Shown here: piece by piece, positions 1-10,133 of the stretch
Numbering within the stretch: the first letter of the stretch is position 1
Layout: each line of letters starts with the position of its first letter
Assembly: GCA_024195265.1 (NCBI GenBank)
Contig: JAJLRJ010000005.1
Location: forward strand, 14,513,036-14,577,035
Direction of reading: 5' to 3'
Source: Dendrophyllia cribrosa
Taxonomy: Eukaryota; Cnidaria; Anthozoa; Scleractinia; Dendrophylliidae
DNA: 64,000 nt
Position numbers and translations under genes: made by a program
The notes under the pieces: generated by a model
The model's database searches: none
Told to the model about the DNA's origin: nothing
Seen by the model: the letters and a program-made list of their open reading frames with translations, nothing else

Positions 1-123
1 ACCAAACACAGTCCCCAGTTCACATCATTCATGATACCTGAATCAAAAGGACTGGGAAAGAGTATACACCGGATACACTGGGCTCGTGTTGTTGTAGCCC
101 CTTGCAGGCGTTAAAAATACCAC

Positions 124-400
124 AGAGGTCCGAAACGGTAGCGGTCCCCCAAGAAAACGGCTACCCGAAAGTAACGTTTAATTTCGGACCTTACTAGTTA
201 TTTCCGAAAGTAACTGTCCATCCGAAAGTAACGGGCTACCCGAAAGTAACGGTCCAATTAAAATGCCATAGTGATGTCTCCGCGATTGTGTTTGCCATCA
301 CTTTTTACTTCAATTACTCACGTATTTTACCTACCTGAAAGTTGCGGCCTCTTAGGCCTGCTAATTCCGAAAGGAACGGGGACCGCTACTTCGGATCTCT
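124..400. repeat. Inverted-repeat element with CCGAAAGTAACGG repeats
   Basis: The left end (AGAGGTCCGAAACGGTAGCG at 124) is an imperfect inverted copy of the right end (GACCGCTACTTCGGATCTCT, ending at 400). Between them the motif CCGAAAGTAACGG recurs about four times. It is probably a MITE or foldback element. No coding capacity is seen. Bases 1-123 and 401-593 show no supported feature. Confidence 0.55.
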
Positions 401-593
401 ACGATATGTGGCGGGGATCGGGGAGCAGCTAAAATCCGGCGCGCGAACGAGCGGGAAAAACGATGGATGACTTAGGAAGAGGGGCTTTCGCGCCTATCCC
501 CTTCGTCAACACTCGCAATATTGTTTTCTTCGCTCCCTGCTATCTGCACGCAATTGCCGTGCATTAATCTAATGCTCCTCTTGTGTTCCACAG

Positions 594-1624
594 GGTTGCA
601 GCTGTTCAGGCAAATGCGCCACAAACAATTGCCCGTGCAGAGGAAGCTCGTCGGCTTGTTCCGGGGAGTGTGGTTGCAAAGTCACGAAATGTGCCAACCG
701 TACTCAGGTACTGAATAAGAAAATTTACTATTTTCTTTCTGAAAGCGCTAACACGCAAATTTGCCTCTTTTTTTCGGTTTAAATTTCATCATGGGGAAAT
801 AATAACCCCGATAGCAGGTACCACTATAGTTTTTATGTGAATGTTCACACAGCGTTTGTTATTAAATTCTGTATTCCAACAGTGCAGTAAAAATATTGAC
901 ACCCTTCCTCTACCACGCGCAAGCTTGCATTTTAGCAGGAAAATTTTCTTATTGTTTATTACTCGCGTCTTCTTTTTGATATGATTTACAAACAAGCAAC
1001 TTGATTTTAAAATGAAAAGCACTATTTTTACTAGCAACGTTGACAAAATATACGTCCATTTACTTTCAGAAGCCTCTCTCTGCAATCCCAACTGTAATCA
1101 CGATATCAGAAAACGAGGGTGGTAAGTAAAGCCAGAGCCTCATCATTCCTTTAGGCCCTCCAAGTTTGAGCCTTTTTAAACGTTTTACAAATTTATAGTC
1201 GCTTGGTAACATGTTCGTTTATTGTCTTGCTTATGGCTTCAGACAACCTGGAAACGAGGTTGAACTTCAGCCTGAGCGCTTGGCTCAAGCAGCGGTTGTT
1301 GATGTTGAACGCCCCCTAGTAAAACTAATTTATAGGTTAAGCAAGCCTTTTACGTTTTTGCGCCTTTGGAAAACTCTTTGATTTGAGTGATCACAATAGA
1401 CTGAAAAGATAGACCACTTTTCACAACAAAATAAACAGCGCCATAGAACATTACTGGTGTAAAGCAAATAGAGGGATGTAAAGCAAATAGAGGGATGTAA
1501 AGCAAATAGAGGGATGTAAAGCAAATAGAGGGATTTCTTCTACCCTTCTTCTAACCGCCGCCTGGTTAGCTCAGTTGATAGAGCACCGGTTTGCAGAGCG
1601 GGAGGTCGCGGGTTCGAACCCCGG

Positions 1625-1660
<36 letters not shown>

Positions 1661-2405
1661 TGAAGGTGCTGCCTTTGCTATGGCATCGGCAAATGGTTAG
1701 ACCTTCACGTGGCTCGGATGACCACGTAGAAATGGCGGTCCCGTCTCCCATGGGGACGTAAAAGAACCACTGAGGACGTAACAAACCCTGGCTGTGACCA
1801 CCCTCAGTGTTACTTGTTCATGGGTGGGGTGGGTCTGATTGATTGTGAAGCGCATTTGAATATGTATATAGAATTTGCGCTATACAAATGCATATTATTA
1901 TTACCCACTCAAGTTAAATACTTGCACGACGAGGTTTGACTTTTAGGCTCTTTTCATTCTAGAACCATCACCGAATCCAAAAACGGAGCCAGGAGAGGAG
2001 CGCAATCCTTTAAATGAAGTTAAAAATATTCCCTCCCATGGATCAAATAAGCCTGCCAAAATAAAGAGAACAGTTTCATCGATGCTCAAATCGAACGGAT
2101 CAGAAAATCAGCAGGTGCCGAGCAAACGCACTAAGGTGCTCCACAAACCGCATTCAAGCAGCTCGATTTCATCTTCGGACGAGGATACAGTCCAATCTAG
2201 GCAGCATGGTTTTGTTCGGCCCGGGACCACTCCGAGTCGATCTGTGCCTAAACATGGAGTGTCGAGGACGCCTGGGTTTAGCTTTGGCTCTGGCAAAAAA
2301 GTAGTCGTGAAGAAGTCGATCACAAAGTTCAACCCGGAAAATAATCGGAAGAGAAAGCTGTTGAAGCCAGTCAACACTGCTTCAAGTTTGGGTGTGAAAC
2401 TTTAG
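594..2405 (+). CDS. kif4: KIF4-type chromokinesin, C-terminal three exons (5' part outside window)
   Basis: Three exons join in phase: 594-707 (38 codons, after a TTGTGTTCCACAG acceptor, donor CAG|GTACTG), 1070-1121 (donor G|GTAAGT) and 1963-2405 (acceptor ATTCTAG, stop TAG). The 1-nt overhang of exon two plus AA of exon three makes a Glu codon. The first exon encodes a cysteine-rich domain with spacing C-x-C-x3-C-x4-C-x-C-x6-C-x3-C-x-C-x4-C-x-N. From memory this is the CRD of KIF4/chromokinesin, a plus-end motor on chromosome arms and the spindle midzone that binds PRC1 and condensin. The last exon is a basic, Ser-rich, low-complexity tail containing FNPENNRKRK. Motor and coiled-coil exons must lie upstream. 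A TSO1/tesmin-like CXC protein is the main alternative, but those usually carry two CXC repeats. The assignment is strong for the domain and moderate for the gene. Confidence 0.72.
1459..1534. repeat. 19-bp tandem repeat, 4 perfect copies
   Basis: GTAAAGCAAATAGAGGGAT occurs four times head to tail without a mismatch, inside the last intron of the KIF4-like gene and just before the SINE. Perfect identity suggests recent expansion. Confidence 0.95.
1562..1903 (+). mobile_element. tRNA-derived SINE
   Basis: The head looks like a tRNA: an A-box region TGGTTAGCTCAGTTGATAGA, an anticodon-loop-like TTGCAGA, and a B box GGTTCGAACCCC at about 1611. The head is followed by about 250 bp of unrelated body. 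The 3' end has GCGCTATACAAATGC and a short (ATT)n tail, the usual shape of a SINE mobilised by a LINE with the same tail. The tail resembles the LINE end at 35120-35216 in this window. It lies in an intron of the KIF4-like gene in sense orientation. Confidence 0.8.
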
Positions 2406-2553
2406 TCGTTTAAGTCCCAAGCGATTGCTGAATTAAAATTTGAACAATGTCAGTTTCATAATTACAACATCCAACAAATTGGCGATTTAATAACACCACT
2501 AGAATGTATTGCAGTTGGTTTTAATTGAAAGTAAAAATCATCTTGCACGCACC

Positions 2554-2815
2554 AGTACCACAGGAAAGTGCTACCCAATAGTTTCCATTTTGAATGGTCA
2601 CACTTTACAATTTCATCCAAACTCAAAAGTTAGATCCACCCCGTACAGGATAATAAGCAGTACCACAGGAAAGTACTGCTCAATAGCTTTCATTTGAATG
2701 GTCACACTTAACATTTTCATCTAGACTCAAACGTTAGAACCACCTTGTACAGCATAATAAACAGCAACACAGGAAAGTCCTGCCAAATAGCTTTCATTAA
2801 AATGATCACTCAAAA
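2554..2815 (+). repeat. About 105-bp degenerate tandem repeat in the KIF4-like 3' region
   Basis: Units start at 2554, 2659 and 2763, each with AGTACCACAGGAAAGT (AGCAACACAGGAAAGT in the third). They continue with CAATAG, TTTCATT, GAATGGTCACACTT, a CTCAAAAGTTAGA-like motif and ACAG.ATAATAA. The third unit is truncated. They lie 150-410 bp after the stop codon, so they are probably in the 3' UTR if transcription ends near 3261. Confidence 0.85.
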
Positions 2816-3260
2816 TTTCTTCAAAAGAACCATGTTGCGACTCAAGGTTTGTATGTTAGATGGAAATAGGTTTTAAATGTTGAAACCACCTAAAATGTGA
2901 AACAACTACAACCATCTAAATGGAGGGAGTTCTCTTTTTTAACTTAAATTTGTGAAAGTTTTTTGCAGGTAGAAATCCAAGAGAATTGTATATAGCAACA
3001 CCCCACGTTTATGAATTTTTTGAAAAAATATTGTCCAAGTTTAGAAGTGTAAATATCCTAATTGTTGACTTGACGTGTTCTTCGATGGCTGATAGACATT
3101 AAATGGACATATTTTTACTTCAGTTTTCATGATTGTGAGCTATTTGACTAATGCCGGTGGCAAGAATTGTAAATATCTTGAAAAAAAGACCTTGTTTTTA
3201 TCTCATTATTCCAGTTCCCTTAGAGTCGACAAACTCGTGTAGTTTATGTCCACTTTTTGA

Positions 3261-3266
3261 AATAAA
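3261..3266 (+). terminator. Candidate poly(A) signal of the KIF4-like gene
   Basis: AATAAA lies about 860 bp after the stop codon in AT-rich sequence. Other weaker hexamers exist, so this is only a candidate. Confidence 0.3.
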
Positions 3267-6027
3267 AACATTAAAAAACCTCGAAATCGTTTAACTCTTG
3301 CGTTTTGACCAAAAAATGGAGATTTTAGATGACGAGTTAATCTGCCCATTGGGGAATTTGAAATGCATGGGGAGGGGGTGCGCGCTTGGAATAACAGAAC
3401 GTATAGTCTTTTATTCTACTGTTGATGAGTTCAAAAGGAGCGGTGCTGAAGCAATTTAAGATCGGAGAGATGATAGCGCAAAGAAAAAGTTCCCACAAAA
3501 AAATTATATATAAACATCACTTTTTCACAATGTAAAATCATGTTGGTGCACATTAACGTGAAACTTCTCTTTCGTTTAGACATAATTGTAATAGTGACAC
3601 TGATTAACGTGTTTTACATCTGCATGTTGTTTCACCAGTATTTCGATTGAATGCGCTGAAATTAAAACCGAAAGATTCTTTAATTCCAATTGAACGTGAC
3701 TTCTTTCAAATCCCAAAAATTAATTCCCAGCAAGAAAAAACGGTTTTACCAAATCGCAAAAATTAGTTCCCGCAAACAAAATTAAACTCGCGCAAAAAAT
3801 TTAGTGCCACACGGTATCCCTGAAGAAAGTAGATTCATTTCGCAAGCTTTCCCATCCATAATGGCGAACATTCAGCTTGTGATAAAACTTGAAATTTGCG
3901 TAGTCACATAATGTAACGTATATCGTCAAAATCAAACAAAGTGCAAGCATGCGCACTATGGACCGCAGGTCCTCTTGAATTTTTAAAACGACTCACTTAA
4001 TTTGCGGTAACTGACACAATATTAAGCGGCTTGTGACAATGAACTATCTTTTGGGGAACTTGTGTAAATATGTTTATTCAGGATATGCGGCAGGTTTATT
4101 AAACAAGGAACACAATTGCGGAAACTATATTCAATATTGTTTACAGTCGAACTACAAACCATTTTCGATAGTTCTTCATCTTAACAAAAACACAACTTGC
4201 CGTTGAACTGCAGAACTAACATTATTGCTGCCTCTCCTGACGGTTGACTTAAATCGAGTACTATCTTTCCAGTGGTGTTTTCAAAAGTAAAGCCTATGAT
4301 ACATCTTCACAAAGACAAACTGATTCCCCGCGTCAGTAAAATACTTCCGGCACTAAGAACAATTCTCTATGACTCAGGAACGGCTCTCTAACCTAGGGGA
4401 ACACTCGCTGGCTTCGGGAAGTCCGGGATCTGTTACAGCAGATAATATCTCCGAGAGAAATAAAACAGACGGAATTTTGGTAGTAAAACACTCTTTACTA
4501 CTCAGAACAATAACCAGAATGCACCCGGGGTGTAACCATGGCATTCGACCGCGGGGGCATAGCCCCACCGGGCGTATTCCGACTCACGTCCGCACCAAGC
4601 ACTTGTATTTGAATTACATCATATAAACGACTTGCACAACTTGAACAACATCATAACAAAAAAGACTGAGCCTTGTTAGAAAACATAAACAAACATTTTA
4701 GAAGTCCTATTGGATGAGACTAAAACCAAGCTTTGCAACATGAATTACTTTTAAACTAACGCAGGTACTAACAATTTAACAAAAGGACTTTTGCAGGTTC
4801 TTACACTTTAAGCCCCTTTCCCACGTACACGAATTTTCGTACGGTCGATCACGATTTTGGAATTTTTTAAAATCGCAGCTTACCGTGGCAATTTGCGTGC
4901 GAAATTTCAAGGTCACTCGAGTGCCACGTCATGCGAAGAAGGTAATAAGACGCTAGCAAGACGACGTCATGATGTGGTACGGTAATTATACGGCATTATC
5001 ACGGCAGCGCCACGGCATTGCCGCGAATGACTTGACAGTTACGATATCATTATGATTGGTCACGGCGTACAACGAATAAGGAGGGTACTATGACTACAAT
5101 ACGGCTTCACTACGATGTAACAAGACGCCAGTACGAAGTTTTTGTGATTTATGCGATGCGATGGATATCGATATCAGATGGGCAGTTGCATACTGTCGTT
5201 ATAATTCTCCTCAAAAATCCGCTTTCTATTCGTTCTGAGCGTCGGTATCATGCGATTTGGTCGGTTTCACTTTTCCCATGATCCATGTAGTCACCTGGTA
5301 CAAACAGGAAGTGAACAGGGTTTTTGAACAGAAAGTGAATTTGGTTATTGTTGACGTCTTGCCGGTATCTTGCTAGATCGAACTAGGTCGTAGAACCATC
5401 GTAGTGGCATCGTCCTGGCATCGTGGCGTAGTCTTGGCTTACCGTCGGTGAGGTGTCCAATGTGATCGCTCACGAATCACCAAGATGCTGTTGCGGTCGA
5501 CCACGGCAACGTTACGGTGGTACTACGATGCTACTACGAAGGTGTTACGTTTGTCTAAGAATTCGTTTGTGCTACGATGCACCACTATTTGTTTTGACAC
5601 GCCAGAATTCGAGCACGGTGCCCGTTCCCGAGTACGAGGTCGAGACCTTGGGTATCCATTGGGTATCCAGTATCCAGTATCTTGGGTATCCAGTGCCTGA
5701 ACACAGCACCATTTTGTGCTGGTGCTCGGGCACCAAGTGTGAACATAGCCTAAGATAGGGCGAGAACAGTTTACGCTAACCTTAACAGCAGGTGTTATGG
5801 TTATCGTACTGGAAAACTAAGAGAAATCATTCTACGCTGGATCAGTATTTTTACACAGCAAAGCGAGTGAAACTATAAATAACAATAATTCCTGTCATCA
5901 CACTCAGTGCGAGAGCTATCTACCTTTCAAATGGCGTTTTCTGAACCATAAATAATAAATTGTTGATAGTTCTTTCGTTCTGTGTCGTATCTTTATTATT
6001 TACCGAAGACACAAAATCTTGCGTGAA
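3267..6027. other. Intergenic, no gene seen
   Basis: This lies between the convergent KIF4-like and GPCR genes. No exon with convincing splice sites or family motif was found. 4800-5760 is richer in GC and CG-containing words (many ACGGCA/TACGA motifs) and carries a short GGGTATCCAGTATCCAG tandem stretch at about 5650-5693. It is probably an old repeat. Confidence 0.5.
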
Positions 6028-7017
6028 CTAAGTTGTGCGCACATTGTTTCCGCCGCCTTCGACATTTCTTTGCTCTGCCACTGAAATCCGTCCTCTTTCC
6101 CTTCTTCCTCGAAATATTGCAACAAATTCTCGTCTGAACTCTTTATTTAGGATCCCGTAAATCATCGGGTTCATGCAGCTCGCAGTTCCAACCGTGACGG
6201 TGGCAAAAAAGTAAACTTGGCGAGGAAGCGAGAACTGCTCTCGGAAACTATCTGTCAAAATGATCACCAAAAAGGGCGTGAAGCAAATTGTAAACGAGAT
6301 CACGATAGAAGCCAACAAACGGTTAAGTTTGATGTCTTCAGCGTTTGCATGAGAAGTAGACATCTGAACATTGTGACTTTTGATGAAGCGCCAAACCTTG
6401 AAATAACAAATAAAGATGACTTGATAAGGAAGGAAAGCTTCGAAAACGGCAATTAATGCGATGAGGACATAACTTGCTGTGCTAAAATCAAACAGGCATA
6501 TTTGATGGCCGGGGTGAAACAGGTTTCTGACTCCAGTCATATAGAATGATAGCGGAATAGCTCCAGTAAGACACCAAGCGGCAAAAATGGAAATCGAGAT
6601 TGTTTTTACTGACACCAGTTTACGATGCATGTTCGGATAAACTACATTTAGAAGTCTGTTCACAGCAATGAGCGCCATATTCATCAGAGATGTGGTTCCC
6701 AGCATAGTCGCGAGAAAAGCCTGAAGCCAACAGACACCTTTACCAAAACTCCAGTGTCCGGAAAATGATGAGACGCACGTAAAAGGCATCGCAACACCTG
6801 CTAAAATTATATCAGACATGGCCAGCGAGATAATATACAAGTTTGACGGTTTTCGCAGCCTTGTATTCCTGTATAAAGCAACGAGGACAAAAACGTTGCC
6901 TATAATTGAGGTCACCGTGATGATAACACAAATTGAGAACTCAGCAATAACGAGTGAAGATTCGCGCCTACGAAGCTCCAAAGCAAGACTTTCCAGTCTT
7001 GTATCTTTTTCAGGCAT
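6028..7017 (-). CDS. Class A (rhodopsin-family) GPCR, melatonin-receptor-like
   Basis: The 329-codon single-exon reading frame starts at the ATG at 7017. An in-frame extension to 7089 has only a GTG. Seven hydrophobic segments are visible. Landmarks are GN at residues 40-41 (TM1), LAMSD with D69 (TM2), C96 at the start of TM3 paired with C174 in loop 2, and NRL at 120-122 in place of DRY. TM6 has CFTP with P248, and TM7 has a complete NPMIY at 283-287. Loop 2 reads FHPGHQIC. NR(Y/L) at the end of TM3 is known from melatonin receptors, and cnidarians have large expansions of this type, so melatonin-like is my best family guess. The ligand is unknown. The short C tail (about 40 residues) is Arg-rich. 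The gene is divergent from its paralogue at 10134, 3.1 kb away. A TATA-like AATTTATA (TATAAATT on the - strand) sits near 7179. Confidence 0.88.
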   Translation of the reverse strand: MPEKDTRLESLALELRRRESSLVIAEFSICVIITVTSIIGNVFVLVALYRNTRLRKPSNLYIISLAMSDIILAGVAMPFTCVSSFSGHWSFGKGVCWLQAFLATMLGTTSLMNMALIAVNRLLNVVYPNMHRKLVSVKTISISIFAAWCLTGAIPLSFYMTGVRNLFHPGHQICLFDFSTASYVLIALIAVFEAFLPYQVIFICYFKVWRFIKSHNVQMSTSHANAEDIKLNRLLASIVISFTICFTPFLVIILTDSFREQFSLPRQVYFFATVTVGTASCMNPMIYGILNKEFRREFVAIFRGRRERGRISVAEQRNVEGGGNNVRTT

Positions 7018-8914
7018 TTCTCCAAGTGAAAACGCAATACGTTTGCCTTTAGTCAATAACAATGAACAGCCGAAATCACGACCGTACACGGCAGGAACAG
7101 CTCAGAATCAGTTGAAATCAATTTCGATCAATTACAATCAAAAAGGCTCCTAAGGCCATAACTTTAATTTTATATTAAAATTTATATTAGACGACTTATC
7201 ATTGGTCAAATACTGCAGTGTTGAAAATAAACAAAAAAGGACAAATTTCCTGCGAACAATATTTGGATATCGCTCATACAAATGGAAATCATGACTTCGG
7301 AAGCAACCTTTTTTATTTCAATCCCTTCAACTCAGTGTTGGTTCCGGTAAATCAGTTGCCAGATGATTGCTCCTGTGATCATGAATGTACTATGTAGAGA
7401 CCTAGCTAAAATAGGAAATATAACTTGCGGAAACATAATTTCTCAGTTTTAATGTGGCTAAACAACTCTCATTTATTACGTATGTTTTGGAAACTAAATT
7501 TGAGTCCAGGAAACAATCATTTTTTGCCTTGATTCATAATTATTGCCTCCCGAAGGCCAGATTTGCTTCGGAAACATATGTTTCTCGCGTGACCGAAAAG
7601 CATTTTGCTTCCGCACAGACTCTGGTTCCGCAGAAACATTTCTAAAATTTCCCCGGCTTAAAGTCTGTCTGTGGAACATTAACTTTTGTCTGAAGGGTCG
7701 CTCTCTTGATTACAAAATATTCAATAAAACCTTTGTCTCTGCATTTCGGTTTTTAGATTGGGTATTGTTCAGTTCTCAGTATAAAACAATTTTGCTCACT
7801 ACATGGCAAAATATAAATAACGTCCATGACTTTTAATAAACAAAAATAGACAAAACATATACGAAAATAATTCCTTTTTTGTGAAATTACATCTTTCTCA
7901 TTTCATTACCGAGCTTAACATTTACTACTTTCTTTATTTATCAATTAAGTTTTTGTTTTCAGGGATTCAATGTCTTTAAATGTTTCACAAAATCTTACTG
8001 GCAGCTTCCCAAATCCATTTAAACGCTTCCAAGAAATGTAACTAGGAACGTTAATTTCGAATTTAGTATAACAGGCCCGGCCTCTCTCATTATTACTCCA
8101 CATAATTATGAATAAATTGTCACATAGACTTGATCATATATCATGAACAATATTTGCTTCAAAAGTTTGCATTACTCTGATATCGTCAAACATGTCTGAA
8201 GTGTAAGCAAAGCGCTGGAACTAACAGTGGCGTCACCTATATTAATGCGCGTCAGCTTATGTCAACATTCGGGAATTAAAAGGAATAAAATTTGGCGCTT
8301 CTCAATTTTGTTTTATCTAGATTTTATTTTTGGTGGATAAATCAGCAAATACTATGTAACATATATTGCTCTAATCATCGTGAAAACCATTTTTATTATA
8401 AATGACTTTAAAAACATTCATCCAGAAGTTATAAAATGAAAGGAAAGTGTGTCAGCTAGTCTGATTAGTTCTCCAAGAATAGACACTACGTGAGTTTAAT
8501 ACATTTTTTTTATGTAAAATTCTGAAATCTTTGACACCGATTAATCATTTATATCTTTTGTATATTCGTCGTGAATCAATCATGTTTTATTGCTTCTCGG
8601 TGAGTGTGGCTTGTACACAAATTGAATCCTGTGCTTTGATTGGCTACTGTCGAATGAAGAGCGAGACAATGCAACTTCCAGAAGGAAAAAATTGAGTTAT
8701 ATAATGTGGCCTTCTGTAACCTGCTAAAAGAAGCTATTTCAGTTTTCGCTCTATGTACCAATGTATGAAAAATACTATAACTTATTTTTCACACGCCGGT
8801 ACATAGGGCAAAAATATTATAACCTCCGCTGGCAGGGTAGTAACTTCTGTAAACTGATAAATTCCGAAAGTGTGACTATTCAGATGTTGAACAGTAATTT
8901 CATGTGGTGCTTTG
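7018..8914. other. Intergenic between divergent GPCR genes, no gene seen
   Basis: AT-rich sequence. 7440-7680 has repeated GGAAAC/GTTTCC words typical of a decayed inverted repeat. No coding exon is supported. Confidence 0.5.
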
Positions 8915-8962
8915 TACTTATTGACTAAGTGGGAGTGCCGGATGGGAAAATATTTGGCTCGT

Positions 8963-9009
<47 letters not shown>

Positions 9010-9060
9010 GAGAGCCAAATATTTACCCATCCGGCCCGACCTAACTTAGTCAATAAGTAT
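8915..9060. repeat. Long hairpin / foldback element
   Basis: Two arms of about 65 bp are nearly perfect inverted copies. The left begins TACTTATTGACTAAGT; the right ends ACTTAGTCAATAAGTA. They flank a short loop GAGCGCAGCGAG. The GC-rich sequence that follows (9100-9400) has CGTACGGCC words and may be part of a larger decayed element. Confidence 0.85.
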
Positions 9061-9411
9061 TTTATCATATGACCAATTTGGATACAAAATTACTTGAAAT
9101 TTTAACGCGCGAGGCCGTCCGCTTTTGTAGTACGGCCGTACGCCTTTTCCCGACCCCGCTCGTGCAAATGCGTACGGCCTTCAAACGGGACTTTCATCAA
9201 TGGTTTTGCAAAGAAAAGGTTCGCAGGGCCGTACGGGTCATAGCCCGAAACTTGGAATTTCTTCAGTGGACGAACTGGAGCTTCCGATGGTGTCGAAACT
9301 CGCCAAAACATTACCAAAACATTGCGAAAAATCTCCCGCGTCATCGCACAGTATTCTGGCTTGGGGTCACTGTTTCCATTTCTTTCTTTGACAGTTAACA
9401 ACCAGGGTCGC

Positions 9412-9599
9412 TATAGACCTTTTTCATAATGGCGGGCGAGTTATTTATTCTTTTATATCTATGTCAATTAGCCCTAGTGGCCTCGTTAGCGTGTGCAAAA
9501 TTCAATAGAATTTTTACTCTAAAATGAGGCCAATAGGGCTAATTAACATACATATAAAAGAATAAATAAATTGGCTGCCATTATGAAAAAGGTCTATGA
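9412..9599. mobile_element. MITE family 1 (TIR ATAGACCTTTTTCATAATGG), copy 1
   Basis: 20-bp perfect terminal inverted repeats (9413-9432 and 9578-9597) enclose GGCCTC...GAGGCC inverted inner motifs and TTCTTTTATAT / ATATAAAAGAA. Related elements lie at 24620-24804 and 25874-26015. Confidence 0.85.
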
Positions 9600-9930
9600 A
9601 GATCATCTTTAGAAATATGTTTACATCCCTCATAATGACGATGATAGTTAACATAAACAGTCAGCTATAGGCCATCTTTCATAAACAGTCGGTATGACAT
9701 TCCCTAAGCAGGTGAAACCTTTGTTCAACCATTTGGTAGCTTACTGGTCGACAATGCTCATGAATATTAACTAGTGCTTTTTTTATTCGAGATACGAAAC
9801 GTTAGTTTCAGCTGGTTTTGGCGAGCAACAATTGCGAAACAAACAAAACCAAGTTAGCGGTTTTGTGGCAAGACTGATCTCAGAATCTGTATTTAACATT
9901 CGACAAGAAGTCTTAATGAGATACTGGGAT

Positions 9931-9937
9931 ATATAAC
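9931..9937 (+). promoter_or_regulatory. TATA-like box upstream of GPCR gene 2
   Basis: TATATAA lies about 200 bp upstream of the ATG at 10134. Position and composition fit, but the region is AT-rich and there is no independent support. Confidence 0.2.
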
Positions 9938-10133
9938 TGAGAAAATCAATCGAAAGTTACAACTCAAGTCACAACGATTGAGTAAAAACTTTTGTCAACT
10001 AAATTTGACGCTGTCAAAAGTCAAGAAAAGCTGAGTACAAGGATAGAAAAAAGTCGGATTTACACTCGTTCTGGTTCAGAACCAGCTCTTTTTCAGCTCA
10101 AACTTGTCGAGTGAGAACAGTAAAAGTGCGAAT

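Noticed and set aside
1243..1345. Additional KIF4 exon with the frame PERLAQAAVVDVERPLVK
   Set aside because: It has a possible acceptor but needs the wrong phase from the 52-nt exon. The 52-nt exon joins the last exon perfectly without it.
1459..1534. CRISPR-like direct repeat
   Set aside because: The 19-bp units are contiguous with no spacers; a eukaryotic tandem repeat.
1562..1640. tRNA-Cys-like gene (GCA in the anticodon-loop position)
   Set aside because: The stems are imperfect and the sequence runs directly into a SINE body and (ATT)n tail, so it is a SINE head.
7018..7089. N-terminal extension of GPCR 1
   Set aside because: The only start in the extension is GTG. The first ATG is at 7017, close to TM1, as expected.
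10104..10133. N-terminal extension of GPCR 2
   Set aside because: It begins with TTG. The first ATG is at 10134.
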